Positions 1-7,736 of a DNA stretch of 64,000 bases are shown piece by piece (the first letter of the stretch is position 1; each line of letters opens with the position of its first letter). The stretch covers positions 1 through 64,000 of the forward strand of contig JAATGM010000010.1 of assembly GCA_015654675.1 (NCBI GenBank). Direction: 5' to 3'. The stretch is from Planctomycetota bacterium (GTDB lineage: Bacteria; Planctomycetota; Phycisphaerae; UBA1845; UTPLA1). Under the pieces are notes generated by a model. That model searched no databases. It saw nothing but the letters and a program-made list of their open reading frames with translations, and had not been told where the DNA came from. The translations under genes and the position numbers were made by a program.

Positions 1-52
1 ACACCCCGCCCTTAAGTCCCGCACCCCAACCGGCTAAGATCACGCCCAACGC

Positions 53-1663
53 ATGAACACAGACGTCCAAGTCCTCGTCGTCGGCGCCGGTCCCACCGGC
101 CTCCTCCTCGCGGCCGAACTCGCCCGCCGCAACGTCTCCGCGCGCCTCATCGACGCCAATCCGGCCCCGCAACATTGGGATCGCGCCACCATCGTCCACC
201 CGCGCACCGTCGAAGTCTTCGAAGCCCTCGGCATTCACGAAGCCCTCCTCGCCGTCGGCCTGAAGCAGCAGATCGCCCGCCTCTACTCCGACGGCGTCCT
301 CCTCGGCGAGATCGACCTCGCCCTCTGCGGCAGCCGCTACACCTTTAACGTCAACCTCTCCGAGGAAGTCACCGAAAAGGTCCTCACCGATTACCTCGTC
401 CGCCAGGGCGGCCGCGTCACCCGCTCCTCGCGCCTCGTCTCGCTCAAAGACCACGCCGACCACCTCACCGCCACCATCGACCACGACGGCAAATCCGAAT
501 CCCTCTCCGCCCGCTGGGTCGTCGGCTGCGACGGCATCCACAGCGTCACCCGCACCATCGCCAACATCGACCTGCAAGGCCACGACATCCCCGAACCCTG
601 GGCCGTCTTCGACGCCACCATCCCCGACTGGCCCGACATCTACGCAGCCAACTTTGGCTACTTCGACGAAATCCCCATCATCCTCACCGCCCTCCCGAAC
701 AAACGCTGGCGCGTCTACATCCGCCCCACCGCCCCCGACTCCGATCTCGTCGCCGACGCCACCACCACGCTCCGCCGCTACGTCCCCGCCGTCCGCTTCG
801 AAAACATCGACCACCCCGCCCGCTTCCACTGCCACACGCGCGTCGCGAAGCGCTACCGCGCCGGCCGCATCCTCCTCGCCGGCGACGCCGCCCACGTCTG
901 CACGCCCGCCCAGGGCCACGGCATGAACAGCGGCATACAGGACGCCTTCAACCTCGCCTGGAAACTCGCCCTCGTCTGCCAGGGCCACTGCGACGCCGCC
1001 CTGCTCGACAGCTACGAGGCCGAGCGCAAACCCGTCGCCGAAATGATCACCGCCTCCGGCGACGCCGCCGAACACGACGAAACCCTCGCCACTCCCGCCG
1101 AACGCCGCGCCCGCGACAAGGCCATGCGCGCCGTCTTCTCCGACCCCAAGCGCTGCCACCACGAAGCCGTCGCCGAAGCCGAACTCGACATCGACTACAG
1201 CAACTCGCCAATCGTCATGGGCGACAAACACGCAGCACTCGAGCCCGGCCACCGCCTCCCCAACCAGATCGAAATCCGAAACCCCGCCGGCAAATCCGCG
1301 CGACTGCACGAACTAACCCACCGCCCCGGCCACACCGCCCTGCTCATCAGCAACAACGAATCAGCAATGAAAGAACTCGAACAACTCGAAGGCCAACTTC
1401 AGACCAAAGCCAAAACCCCCATCACCGAATCCACAACAACGCTAACCACGCACGACAAAGCCCACCCGCGCCGCGCGCAACTAACGACGAGCAGCGCAAA
1501 CGCGCTGGGTGCAACCGATCTGACGCTGCTGCTAATCCGCCCCGACGGCCACATCGGCCTGCGAGCCGACCAAAACCACGCCCAAGCCCTGAACGACTAC
1601 GAATCGCGACTACGAAACTCCGCGGCCCTTGCCTCGCCGCCCAAACGCAGCAAAGGCCAATAG
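53..1663 (+). CDS. FAD-dependent monooxygenase (PheA/TfdB-type)
   Basis: This 536-residue protein has the architecture of class A flavin hydroxylases, which use NADPH and O2 to hydroxylate aromatic or related substrates in the cytosol. The N-terminal Rossmann dinucleotide-binding motif GAGPTG is at residues 11-16, a GCDGIHS segment follows mid-protein, and the second FAD motif GDAAH is at about 277-281, followed by the family's GHGMNSGIQDAFNL helix. The C-terminal ~150 residues resemble the thioredoxin-like tail of phenol hydroxylases but are weakly conserved. It starts at an ATG 52 nt into the window, so upstream partners cannot be seen. The neighbour on its right is convergent. Substrate is unknown. 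Confidence 0.88.
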   Translation: MNTDVQVLVVGAGPTGLLLAAELARRNVSARLIDANPAPQHWDRATIVHPRTVEVFEALGIHEALLAVGLKQQIARLYSDGVLLGEIDLALCGSRYTFNVNLSEEVTEKVLTDYLVRQGGRVTRSSRLVSLKDHADHLTATIDHDGKSESLSARWVVGCDGIHSVTRTIANIDLQGHDIPEPWAVFDATIPDWPDIYAANFGYFDEIPIILTALPNKRWRVYIRPTAPDSDLVADATTTLRRYVPAVRFENIDHPARFHCHTRVAKRYRAGRILLAGDAAHVCTPAQGHGMNSGIQDAFNLAWKLALVCQGHCDAALLDSYEAERKPVAEMITASGDAAEHDETLATPAERRARDKAMRAVFSDPKRCHHEAVAEAELDIDYSNSPIVMGDKHAALEPGHRLPNQIEIRNPAGKSARLHELTHRPGHTALLISNNESAMKELEQLEGQLQTKAKTPITESTTTLTTHDKAHPRRAQLTTSSANALGATDLTLLLIRPDGHIGLRADQNHAQALNDYESRLRNSAALASPPKRSKGQ

Positions 1664-1668
1664 CCGCT

Positions 1669-2181
1669 TCACGGCCGCCCCAACTCGCCCTTCCACAAAT
1701 GCGGTATCAGCGTAATGAACATCGCATACTTGCCGTCCCAACTCGTGATCAATCGAACGGAGTCCGGACTTTCTAATTCGATACCCTTTTTCTCAATTTG
1801 AAATTCCGAGTCTACGCCGGATTCCTTTTCGAAGCCCATCGTCGACTTGAACGAGTAGAAAACATCCGCCTTCAACGGAAATGCGTCGCCGTGAAGTTTG
1901 CAGGAATATCGATACTCGACTCCATGCGCCTCATCCTTCATGGACGGTCCGTCGCCGCACGGCTTGCTCCCCATGAGGTCGGGGACTCGTATCATGAAGG
2001 TCGCTCCCCCCAGGGCAGGTTTACGAACCTCATTCGCCCCGAGCCCGTCCACCTTGAACACGCTGTAGCGCAGCAGGTACGTCGGCTGCACCGCCTTGGT
2101 GCCGCTCGGCGGCGAACCCACTACGCTGAGCGGAATCAACGCCACAATCACCAGCCCGATCGCCGCTTTGGTCTTCGTCAT
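1669..2181 (-). CDS. Hypothetical exported protein
   Basis: A 170-residue protein with an N-terminal signal peptide (two Lys near the start, a hydrophobic run, then a GSPPSG stretch). I chose the ATG at 2181 over the longer form starting at 2196 because a GGAG lies 9 nt upstream. Two cysteines in the middle (KPCGDG and YSCKLHG) could form a disulfide. No family is recognised. Its stop is 5 nt from the stop of the convergent monooxygenase. The coding strand has lower GC than its neighbours. Confidence 0.6.
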   Translation of the reverse strand: MTKTKAAIGLVIVALIPLSVVGSPPSGTKAVQPTYLLRYSVFKVDGLGANEVRKPALGGATFMIRVPDLMGSKPCGDGPSMKDEAHGVEYRYSCKLHGDAFPLKADVFYSFKSTMGFEKESGVDSEFQIEKKGIELESPDSVRLITSWDGKYAMFITLIPHLWKGELGRP

Positions 2182-2431
2182 GAATGTGCGCTCCAATCAC
2201 AATTTGAATTGGGACCGGCCCGCGCCGCGTCCGGCCACTCTCGAAATCAATGGCAACACCATCTTACCACCAGCCACCCGCCCGCGCGCGAATCCCCACC
2301 GCCAGCCACAATACGACGTTCAGAGCAATAATCGCCTACAATACCCACGGTCCTGTCGGCGGGGCTCCCGGCGATTTCCAACGTTGGCGATCGGGCGACT
2401 GATTCGTGCCGCTACTCCAAGGAGTTGTTCC

Positions 2432-2758
2432 ATGGCCGATTCAGTCAAAGCCGAGCCGAAATCGCGAAGCTGGCACTACCCCACCACCAACGCCAAGGCC
2501 TACTGCGTGGTGGCCGTCGCCCCGCAATCCCCCTTCCACATCGCCAGCGTGCTTTACGTCTGCCGCAACGAGGACGGCGACGACTTCGAGCTGAAACACT
2601 TCGTCACCCAGCGCGGCGAGCAGGACGCCGTCCGCATGGCCGAGTCCTGGATCAAGTCCAACCTCTTCCCCTCCTGGTACGAACCCGTCCTCCTCCCCGA
2701 AGGCCGCTCCCTCCTTCCCGGCCCCAACCAACCGCGCGTCAAACGCCTCCGCCCCTGA
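2432..2758 (+). CDS. Hypothetical small cytosolic protein
   Basis: A 108-residue protein without signal peptide or membrane segment, beginning MADSVKAEPKSRSWHYP and carrying a run of acidic and aromatic residues, then a proline-rich basic tail. The start is well supported: AAGGAG at 2419-2424 sits 7 nt before the ATG, although the frame is open further upstream. No domain is recognised. It faces the PEP-CTERM gene convergently with a hairpin between them. Confidence 0.6.
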   Translation: MADSVKAEPKSRSWHYPTTNAKAYCVVAVAPQSPFHIASVLYVCRNEDGDDFELKHFVTQRGEQDAVRMAESWIKSNLFPSWYEPVLLPEGRSLLPGPNQPRVKRLRP

Positions 2759-2811
2759 CCGTCATCCGATCCGCCACCGAGCAACTCCGGAGCGTCCGCC
2801 GACATCCAACG

Positions 2812-2839
2812 AAAAGGCCCCGGCATCATGCCAGGGCCT
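2812..2839. terminator. Bidirectional hairpin terminator between convergent genes
   Basis: AGGCCC and GGGCCT pair around an inner GGC/GCC stem at 2815-2839. On the minus strand the stem runs into TTTTC, and on the plus strand into CGTTCGTTTTC. It lies between the stop at 2758 and the PEP-CTERM gene stop at 2867. Confidence 0.6.
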
Positions 2840-2866
2840 CGTTCGTTTTCTAATTGCGAGTCGAGA

Positions 2867-3493
2867 CTAGCGACCGCGTCGCATCAGCCCGATCCCCGCT
2901 CCGACCAGCAACATGATCATCGTCGCCGGCTCCGGAACAACGGCAACCTGCGCGACCGAAGACGTGCTACTCACCTGGTGAAAATTCGCCGATGCCTGAT
3001 CTCCACCTTCCATCTTCACTGTCACCGAAACGTTCCCCATCCCGAACACTCGGCCCGACGCCGGATCCGAAATGAGCGCATCCGTGTCAGCCGCAAACCG
3101 GAACGAATCGCCCGCGCGGAACGAACCCGCCGCAAAGTTGACCGTCAGCACCGTCGGATGCCCGGCCAGACCCGTCCAGGAAAAATTGACGTCAGACGCC
3201 GAGAGTCCCACGAGCGAAGGCAGCCGAAGCACCGCATTGGTCCCGTTGGCAAAGCTGCCCGTCCCGTCAAAGTCGAACATCGCGCCCGGCGTGCCCGCGA
3301 CGTCAAACGTCATCGTCTCCACAGACCCCGCGCCCGACTCGAACATCACGCCGTAAAAGTCGTTGTTCGCGGCGTTGTCGCTCCCCGTCGTATCCAAAAC
3401 GATGGCGGCCTTCGCTTGCACCGGAAAGCCGGCCACCGCCGTGAATGCCCCGATGACGCTGGCGACAATGAAAAACTTATGTGACTTCTTCAT
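2867..3493 (-). CDS. PEP-CTERM sorting domain protein
   Basis: A 208-residue exported protein: signal peptide at residues 1-27 (MKKSHKFFIV onward), a beta-rich body, and a C-terminal PEP-CTERM tag consisting of VPEPATM, a hydrophobic helix and the basic end LMRRGR. In the known system an exosortase cleaves at this tag and the protein is delivered to the cell surface or matrix; no exosortase is in this window. The start at 3493 is preferred because an AGAGGA precedes it and it begins the signal peptide. The longer open frame to 3559 would put a charged stretch before the signal. The body's cargo function is unknown. Confidence 0.82.
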   Translation of the reverse strand: MKKSHKFFIVASVIGAFTAVAGFPVQAKAAIVLDTTGSDNAANNDFYGVMFESGAGSVETMTFDVAGTPGAMFDFDGTGSFANGTNAVLRLPSLVGLSASDVNFSWTGLAGHPTVLTVNFAAGSFRAGDSFRFAADTDALISDPASGRVFGMGNVSVTVKMEGGDQASANFHQVSSTSSVAQVAVVPEPATMIMLLVGAGIGLMRRGR

Positions 3494-3592
3494 ATCCTCT
3501 AACTCCAGTCTCGTGCGGCCGATTCGTTCCGAACCACGCCGGCACTTGGTTGTTTTCACTTCAAACCGTATTCATGGCATGCCCGCAGCGCA

Positions 3593-4129
3593 TCAGGCCG
3601 CATCACCTCCCCCGTCCGCCTCGTCCCGCCCGCCGCCGCACCGTTCGCCGGTCATGCTCGTAGACTTGGGCTTGAAAGCCGCTTCGCCATCGCTCGGATG
3701 GGGCGGCAAAAGTTCGCGAATCATCGCGTGATTCGCCAATTGACCGGTATTCAAGCGCATGAGATCGCCCTTCAGTTCCTCAACCCGACCCTTCAGCGAT
3801 CCGAGCGGAACCGTCCGCAGCACGCCGAGCATGCGCGGCGGAGCGAGGATGACCAGATGTTCGACCTTGTGCTGAACCGATTTCGTCTGCAGCCAATGGA
3901 TAATTTCCGCTGCAAACCGGCGCTCGTTGTTCTCGATGTTGTGCGTCGCGCCGCCAAGGGCTGTCGGCCGCGCGTGTTCCTGTTCGGGCAAGGCATTCTT
4001 CAGTCCTTCGTGTTCATCTACGTGTTGCGTGCCTTGCTCAGTCGTTCCAACGCACAGAAGTCGACACGATTCCGCGTCCGCCAGCGCAAACCACGTGTGG
4101 CCTCGTTCTTCCATTTTCGGAATGATCAT
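3593..4129 (-). CDS. Host-attachment-like protein (bacterial eRF1-related family)
   Basis: A 178-residue protein matching, from memory, the host-attachment family related to the bacterial archaeo-eukaryotic release factor fold. It opens with WFALADAESCRLL, a typical first strand of that family, and has the conserved ENNERRFAAEIIHWL helix and HLVILAPPRMLG strand-loop. The C-terminal ~25 residues are Gly- and Asp-rich. The start at 4129 has AAGGAG 7 nt upstream; another ATG at 4135 is too close to that site. It sits in a cluster with DUF892 and glycine-zipper genes often linked to stress. Its leader contains a long hairpin and a structured repeat. Biochemical role is uncertain. Confidence 0.72.
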   Translation of the reverse strand: MIIPKMEERGHTWFALADAESCRLLCVGTTEQGTQHVDEHEGLKNALPEQEHARPTALGGATHNIENNERRFAAEIIHWLQTKSVQHKVEHLVILAPPRMLGVLRTVPLGSLKGRVEELKGDLMRLNTGQLANHAMIRELLPPHPSDGEAAFKPKSTSMTGERCGGGRDEADGGGDAA

Positions 4130-4193
4130 TCGCATTCTCCTTGCAGACACGATCGACGCCGAGGCCACATCCAAGCGCCCGGGTTCATGGAGA

Positions 4194-4238
4194 GGGCTCA
4201 GGCCACCGACCCCCCCCCCGGAGTCGGTGGCCGAGCCC
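4194..4238 (-). other. Long hairpin with homopolymeric loop in 5' leader
   Basis: GGGCTC at 4194-4199 and GGCCACCGAC at 4201-4210 pair perfectly with GTCGGTGGCC at 4223-4232 and GAGCCC at 4233-4238, leaving one bulged base (4200). The 12-nt loop contains a run of ten C (G on the minus strand). It lies 65 nt upstream of the host-attachment-like start codon. There is no T-run after it in the minus direction, so it is not a classic terminator. Confidence 0.7.
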
Positions 4239-4295
4239 AACTGAGTGGCGCACTACCTTGCGCCGACAATCGATTTCACGAAGGAAATGAATCGA

Positions 4296-4412
4296 GTAAA
4301 AAGCGAAAAACCGACGTGGCAGAACACCCGCGGGTATTCAATCACGTCGGTTTACTCAACAACGAGCCCCCCGGCTAAGCCGAGTTGCCCTTTATCTGGT
4401 CACCCGAACACT
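4296..4412 (-). repeat. Structured intergenic element, copy 1
   Basis: Aligns along its length with 6141-6254. Read on the minus strand, conserved blocks are GTTCGG, GATAAAGGGCAAC, GGGGGGCT, GTTGTT, GTAAACCGACGTGA and CACGTCG. A 10-bp outer stem (AACCGACGTG with CACGTCGGTT) encloses an ACCCGCGGGT palindrome and is followed on the minus strand by TTTTTCGCTTTTT, which is terminator geometry. A smaller GGC-rich stem precedes it. It lies upstream of the host-attachment-like gene (start 4129), as copy 2 lies upstream of the DUF892 gene. Not assigned to any RNA family I know. Confidence 0.65.
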
Positions 4413-4561
4413 TCAACTAGGTCCTGTCGCCAGTCCGCATGATTTCTCACGCGTGCTCACAGGAACCAAGAGCATAATCGCGAGAATGCAAAATGGGCAG
4501 GGCGATTCCGTGTTATTTCGTGCAAGTCGCAAATAGTGCCCGCACGCACCGCCCGAATGGA

Positions 4562-4690
4562 TTACTTACGCAACAACTTTGCAATGATGAAAATGACAAC
4601 CGCTCCAAAGAAGCCGCCTCCCAGAAGCAGATAAACAAGTGAGTACCCCACGGCGGCAAGTGGCAGAAGAATCACTGGTTGGGCTGGCAT
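4562..4690 (-). CDS. Tiny predicted membrane protein (42 aa)
   Basis: The frame is open from 4867, but I take the ATG at 4690 because GGGGAG lies about 7 nt upstream and the encoded 42 residues form a coherent hydrophobic protein: two apolar stretches around VGYSLVYLLLGGGFFGA, ending IIAKLLRK. It resembles, in style only, the small stress-induced membrane peptides found beside DUF892 genes. It lies downstream of the glycine-zipper gene on the same strand. Function is unknown. Confidence 0.5.
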   Translation of the reverse strand: MPAQPVILLPLAAVGYSLVYLLLGGGFFGAVVIFIIAKLLRK

Positions 4691-4898
4691 GAAAATCTCC
4701 CCGGCCCGAACCGGAACGGCCATCAGCGACCTGCTCCCGATTGACACCGATCTCATCTCGAAAGGAACGCCCGAAGCCCGCCTCGTATCGATGACGGGCC
4801 TCGGGCACGGAACCGCCGATTTCCGGCGGTTCCTGACTAACCCAGCCAGTACACTCTCGCGGAGCACGGCTGGATGGAAATTACAAGTTCATCGCGAT

Positions 4899-5429
4899 TC
4901 ACACAGCACGGCGGCCGCATTCGCTCTGCTCCACGCGCAGCCACGCGTCACGCATAGCGCCCCGCGCGTCGCTCCAACTCAGTTTCTTATTCTCGGCGCG
5001 TGCTTCCCACCCGGCGCGCAATTCGGGTTCCGCCGCTTCAAATGTCTGCCCATACTCGCCGTGGCTGCTGTAGCTCTCCCAGCCATACTGGTAGGCCGGA
5101 CCGTAAAGCTCATAGGTGGAACCCTGCGGAACGTACTCCCGTCCCTGGTATGCACCGCGCCAATACGCATGTTCAACCGTGGGATTGACAGCCTCGGCCG
5201 CCCCCTTCCCGGCCAGCCCGCCGGCGACCGCTCCAACGACTGCGCCGACACTCGCCCCGATCGGACCGGCCACGACCGCCCCGATGAGCGCTCCGGTCGC
5301 GCCACCTCCCGCGGCTCCCGCGCCCACGCCGACCGGGTGCGCCCCGGGTGCCCCTGTGATCGGATCGCGATTGGCGTCTGAATTAGACACGGCTGCTGCT
5401 TTTTTGATGTCAGTCTCGCTTGGACTCAT
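4899..5429 (-). CDS. Glycine-zipper protein
   Basis: A 176-residue protein with a polar N-terminus, then a Gly/Ala-rich zipper at about residues 36-75 (GxxxGxxxG spacing, e.g. GALIGAVVAGPIGASVGAVV), then a Tyr-rich acidic region (WRGAYQGREY, YQYGWESYSSHGEY) and a charged end. The ATG at 5429 follows GGAG at 8 nt; a TTG two codons upstream is less likely. Related proteins occur in many environmental bacteria near general-stress genes. Here it lies between DUF892 and the tiny membrane protein, probably co-transcribed. It has no signal peptide, and its role is unknown. Confidence 0.72.
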   Translation of the reverse strand: MSPSETDIKKAAAVSNSDANRDPITGAPGAHPVGVGAGAAGGGATGALIGAVVAGPIGASVGAVVGAVAGGLAGKGAAEAVNPTVEHAYWRGAYQGREYVPQGSTYELYGPAYQYGWESYSSHGEYGQTFEAAEPELRAGWEARAENKKLSWSDARGAMRDAWLRVEQSECGRRAV

Positions 5430-5523
5430 GTTCAAATCTCCTTACAGAATCTACTTTTTGGAAATGGCGCACATTCGATAAGCGCATCACATTTCAACGT
5501 TCGTTCAGTGCCGCCGGGCACAT

Positions 5524-6030
5524 TCAGACCGCGACGGGCTCCGCGCATGCCTTTTCGTTTATGCCGCCCTGCGCTAACGCAGTCAGCTTCTTGTCGGCAG
5601 CGCCGTCTTCATCCAGTGTTTTCTGAAGAACCTTGGCCGCGTCCTTGTAATTCAATGCGTTGGCGAACGTCCGAACACACCCATATGCCGCCATCTCATA
5701 GTGCTCAACGCGCTGCGCCGCTGCGATCAGCGCGACGTCCCGCACCGAATCCTCCGAATCTTCGTTGATCGCCTCGCCGCCCTCCTTGATCAGCCCCTCC
5801 ATCGCGACGCACTTCTTGCCGCCTGGACTCAAGCTCAGCCGCTCAAAGATCGTTTCGAGCCGCTTGATGTGCTCGTGCGTCTCACCCAGATGGTGCGCGA
5901 ATGCGTCCCGCAATTTCGTGCTGCTGGCGGCCTTCGACAGCTTGGGCAACGCCTGCCGAATTTGCTTCTCCGCGCTGTAAATGTCCTTCAACTCGCTGAC
6001 GTAGAGGTCATGCAATGAAGCAAGTTTCAC
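5524..6030 (-). CDS. DUF892 ferritin-like protein (YciE/YciF family)
   Basis: A 168-residue helical-bundle protein. The opening (LHDLYVSELKDIYSAEKQI, about residues 5-23) is the hallmark of this family, with metal-ligand Glu residues in helix 1 (E12, E20) and again in HLGETHEHIKRLE. A VEHYEMAAYG helix supplies further ligands, and the length matches the usual ~160-170. Family members are diiron, ferritin-like stress proteins induced by osmotic or general stress. It is the first gene of a minus-strand run with the glycine-zipper gene 94 nt downstream. Its leader contains structured element copy 2, suggesting RNA-level or shared regulation. Confidence 0.88.
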   Translation of the reverse strand: MKLASLHDLYVSELKDIYSAEKQIRQALPKLSKAASSTKLRDAFAHHLGETHEHIKRLETIFERLSLSPGGKKCVAMEGLIKEGGEAINEDSEDSVRDVALIAAAQRVEHYEMAAYGCVRTFANALNYKDAAKVLQKTLDEDGAADKKLTALAQGGINEKACAEPVAV

Positions 6031-6140
6031 GGTGGATTCCTTTCAAAAAACGACTTGATCGGCGACAGACTTTCCAATGGGTCGAACCGGACTATTCATG
6101 CCGTCATGACGGCCTTTCGGTCCACGACGCCGCGCGCAAC

Positions 6141-6254
6141 TGCAAAAAGAAAACGACGTGCCCAAACGCCCGCAGGCATTCGCTCACGTCGGTTTACCGA
6201 ACAACAAGCCCCCCGGCGGATCCGGGTTGCCCTTTATCTAGTCATCCGAACACT
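6141..6254 (-). repeat. Structured intergenic element, copy 2
   Basis: Second copy of the element at 4296-4412, in the same orientation, about 110 nt upstream of the DUF892 start. The GATAAAGGGCAAC block, the GGGGGGCT block, GTAAACCGACGTGA and CACGTCG are conserved. The short GC stem after GGGCAAC has a different sequence in the two copies yet still pairs (CCCGG/CCGGG here, CGGC/GCCG there), which hints at RNA structure. On the minus strand the final stem runs into TTTTCTTTTT. A GCCGTCATGACGGC palindrome sits at 6101-6114 between the element and the gene. Confidence 0.65.
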
Positions 6255-6893
6255 GATGTTGACGTCCGCCGGAAGCCCGCGCAAATCCACAAGCTGCCGA
6301 CAGACGGTCGGATCTTAGGGTCCGGTATGCAACAAGGCGAGTTAATTCCACGTAATCGTGCCCACTCATGCAACGTCTGCTTGCGCATGAGCCGGTGCGA
6401 GTAGAAATGATTTACACTCGCAATCGAATCGGTCCCCGACTCGCCGAATCCCGGCAAGTCGAGTCCATCGACGGTGATGCGTTTTTCGCCCCTTGGAAGA
6501 CACGGCTCGCCGCGCCAGTAGATCGCAAATCGGCAAACCCGGGACAGTCCCGAATGGCATGAAGCCGAACGCCGCCATCCCGCTTCGCGGAATATCCCGC
6601 TCTCCCACCCCCGACCGTGCCTCACCCCGCCCCGCCCCGCGTCATCGCCCACCGTCCACTGTCCATTAGCTACCCCCTCCGCCCCGCCCCCCGTTCCCCA
6701 TTCTCTGATCTCTGTTCCTTGCCCCTGCCCCCTCCATCCCGCCCCCTAACGAAGATTCCATGTCCGTTCCGGACATTTCTGGTCCACTGTCCCCCGTATA
6801 TCTATAATAAACCACCCCAAACCTCCCCCCGCATCGCTGTCCACTGTCCATTATCCATTGTCCACTTTCTATCCCCGCCCCGCCCGACTGGCA
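6255..6893. other. Non-coding stretch, pyrimidine-skewed
   Basis: No convincing gene. From about 6600 to 6890 the plus strand is strikingly C/T-rich and repeats a GTCCACTGTCCATT motif (near 6653, 6782 and 6838). It also holds a perfect 7-bp hairpin (ATGTCCG, TTC loop, CGGACAT at 6760-6776) and a TATAAT at 6803-6808 with no gene after it. Short open frames here look like noise. Confidence 0.5.
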
Positions 6894-7118
6894 TCAGTCA
6901 TTACTCTGACCGACCTTCTTCAGCGCCGCACCCTTGTGCATCGCAAGGTGGTCGGTCTTTTCGCTCTTTATCAGGTACTGCGGCTCTTCCTTCGACGCGT
7001 GAACCGTATACCCCTTAAACTTGGTTTCAGACGTGATTTTCTTCTTGATCGTCCCCCGAACCCGGCCGGCCTCCGAATTCCACTCTACGAGGTCGCCAAC
7101 TCTGAAAGCGCGTGTCAT
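6894..7118 (-). other. Possible independent translation start for the DUF2945 domain
   Basis: The ATG at 7118 is preceded by AGGAGAG with a 7-nt spacer, better than any site before the DUF488 start. Translation from here gives 74 residues, exactly a stand-alone DUF2945 protein. The two domains may therefore be two genes whose separating stop codon is absent, or one gene yielding both a fusion and a short form. Confidence 0.5.
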
Positions 7119-7736
7119 GGGCACACTCTCCTGCGGTTCTCTCGATTCAAACAGCGGCAACGAATGCGCGTAAGAGAGTCGCCCGCCCACCAGCCGGGCC
7201 GCGGAAGTGTACGGATGCTCAGGTGGCTCGCTTCGGCTGAGGATGTGCAGAACGCGCACGCCCATCGCCTTGAGATAATCAGCGATCATCGAACGATGGC
7301 AGCGCCACCAGACCGCTTCAGAACACATGATCGCCGTTCGACCGGCGCGGGCAATCTCAAGCAGTCGGGCGACCCCATCGGCAAATGCGGGTGTCTCCAT
7401 GTAGTCGGCATAACCGCGAAACGATGCGTTGCGCCATGCGACATTATGCGAATCCGGTCGGGCCGGCCGTCGCCCTCCCAGCTCCACGAGGTGTTCATAA
7501 CGGATGCCCGCCGCGGCCAGGGCCTTCTGAAGCGCCGACTTGTGGAAGTGAGGAAAGCGTCGCGAGCCCGGAAAGTGTCGCACATCGACGACAATCTCGA
7601 TCCGGTGCTGACGCAGGAGGTCGACGAACTCTTGAATCGATCGAGTCGAGTGGCCAATGGTCCAGATCGCCAGTGGCCCGTCGTCGACGCTGGCGATGGC
7701 CGGAATTCCCTTTTTCCTGACACCGGCCTGGGGCAT
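6894..7736 (-). CDS. DUF488 protein with C-terminal DUF2945 (Tudor-like) domain
   Basis: A 280-residue protein in one open frame. Residues ~23-200 are DUF488: IWTIGHSTRSIQEFVDLL, the DVRHFPGSRRFPHF motif, and the Cys motif MCSEAVWWRCHRSMIADYL. Residues 207-280 are a full DUF2945 domain (FRVGDLVEWNSEAGRVRG, then GYTVHASKEEPQYLIKSEKT), normally a free-standing ~70-residue protein. The frame continues upstream to 7943, but the ATG at 7736 is where family similarity starts, and the upstream part translates a DNA repeat. DUF488 is of unknown function; DUF2945 resembles a Tudor/SH3 barrel. See the separate entry for the internal start. Confidence 0.82.
   Translation of the reverse strand: MPQAGVRKKGIPAIASVDDGPLAIWTIGHSTRSIQEFVDLLRQHRIEIVVDVRHFPGSRRFPHFHKSALQKALAAAGIRYEHLVELGGRRPARPDSHNVAWRNASFRGYADYMETPAFADGVARLLEIARAGRTAIMCSEAVWWRCHRSMIADYLKAMGVRVLHILSRSEPPEHPYTSAARLVGGRLSYAHSLPLFESREPQESVPMTRAFRVGDLVEWNSEAGRVRGTIKKKITSETKFKGYTVHASKEEPQYLIKSEKTDHLAMHKGAALKKVGQSND

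Noticed and set aside
2096-2758. Longer form of the small plus-strand gene starting at 2096
   Set aside because: The extension overlaps the gene on the other strand and lacks a ribosome site; AAGGAG supports the ATG at 2432.
4296-4412. Assigning the repeat element to the c-di-GMP-I riboswitch because of its AAAGGGCAA block
   Set aside because: The following conserved GACGCAAAGCC and tetraloop-receptor parts of that class are missing, so I left it unassigned.
6242-6652. 136-codon minus-strand frame in the non-coding stretch, thought to be a transposase fragment
   Set aside because: No DDE motif, no inverted repeats, no ribosome site, and the sequence partly overlaps the repeat element copy 2.
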